From Neorhizobium galegae (GTDB lineage Bacteria; Pseudomonadota; Alphaproteobacteria; Rhizobiales; Rhizobiaceae): a stretch of DNA of 64,000 bases. Of this stretch, positions 63,890-64,000 are shown one piece after another. Below the pieces are notes generated by a model that worked only from the letters and a program-made list of their open reading frames with translations, made no database searches and was not told the origin of the DNA. Position 1 is the stretch's first letter, and each line of letters begins with the position of its first letter. Location of the stretch: NCBI RefSeq assembly GCF_017877135.1, contig NZ_JAGIPH010000002.1, positions 310,001 to 374,000 on the forward strand, in the 5' to 3' direction. A program made the position numbers and the translations under genes.

Positions 63890-64000
63890 ATGACCCTGTC
63901 TGAACTTTGGTACACCCGCTGCCCGGTGCCGACACCCGTCGGCCTTGCCGCGCAACTCGGCCTTCTGGAAAAGACGTTTTCCGATGCGGGCGTGACGCTG
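63890..64000 (+). CDS. DszB-like desulfinase, N-terminal part (runs off window)
   Basis: Only the first 37 codons are visible: MTLSELWYTRCPVPTPVGLA, then QLGLLEKTFSDAGVTL. The WYTRCPVPTP motif (C11) equals the catalytic-cysteine region of the complete DszB-like protein at 49584 (WYTRCPAPTP), and again no signal peptide precedes it. The start at 63890 has GGAG 9 bases upstream; an in-frame ATG at 63884 is too close to it. It is probably co-transcribed with the binding protein gene. Confidence 0.7.
   Translation, partial: MTLSELWYTRCPVPTPVGLAAQLGLLEKTFSDAGVTL

Overview
The window is about 62 % GC and reads as chromosomal DNA of a member of the Rhizobiaceae (Rhizobium/Agrobacterium/Sinorhizobium group). 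The basis is the set of core genes and their order: aatA, lsrB-trxB-lrp with two tandem AbcR-type small RNAs, an lpsB-type core glycosyltransferase next to greA, carB, carA, yqeY, dnaG, rpoD and a cinR-cinI-cinS-like quorum-sensing locus. Species cannot be fixed from the sequence alone.

Layout. Positions 1-8000 hold the end of an aspartate aminotransferase, a Phd/PIN toxin-antitoxin pair, a PQQ-type sugar dehydrogenase, a calcium/proton antiporter, a LysR/short-chain-dehydrogenase divergon, and an Old Yellow Enzyme next to an ArsR repressor whose operator is visible. Positions 8000-11150 hold two tandem AbcR-like sRNAs, their probable activator LsrB/VtlR, thioredoxin reductase and Lrp. Positions 11150-13540 hold two LPS-type glycosyltransferases and greA. 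Positions 13746-16459 hold a two-gene DNA-repair operon (radical SAM protein plus a DUF4130-UdgX fusion) preceded by an exact alphaproteobacterial LexA box. Positions 16650-28700 hold carB, a zinc metallopeptidase, a GST, an aldo/keto reductase with a divergent LysR, a MATE exporter, carA and yqeY. Positions 28748-35422 hold dnaG and rpoD with two toxin-antitoxin modules beside them (BrnTA between yqeY and dnaG, AbrB/PIN just after rpoD). Positions 35470-40052 hold envelope and small secreted proteins.

A tRNA with CAU anticodon (tRNA-Ile2 type) at 40250-40325 marks a change. It is followed by a lower-GC quorum-sensing block (small CinS-like protein, AHL synthase, LuxR) and then, from 42652 to the window end, about 21 kb of organosulfur metabolism genes.

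This last region is the most interesting. It contains homologs of every step type of the 4S (Dsz) desulfurization route: two DszC/SfnB-like acyl-CoA-dehydrogenase-fold monooxygenases, three luciferase-like flavin monooxygenases (two DszA/SnaA-like, one SfnG/SsuD-like) and two DszB-like desulfinases. The complete DszB-like protein keeps the Cys/His/Arg active-site pattern and lacks a signal peptide. Around them sit a nitroreductase-family flavoenzyme, a triple-rhodanese protein, a CPYC thioredoxin-fold protein, an NmrA-like reductase, an aldo/keto reductase, a LysR regulator, a full Dpp/Opp-type ABC importer and two Tat-exported binding proteins. The likely job is uptake of organosulfur compounds and release of their sulfur, probably under sulfate limitation. 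The substrate cannot be read from the sequence.
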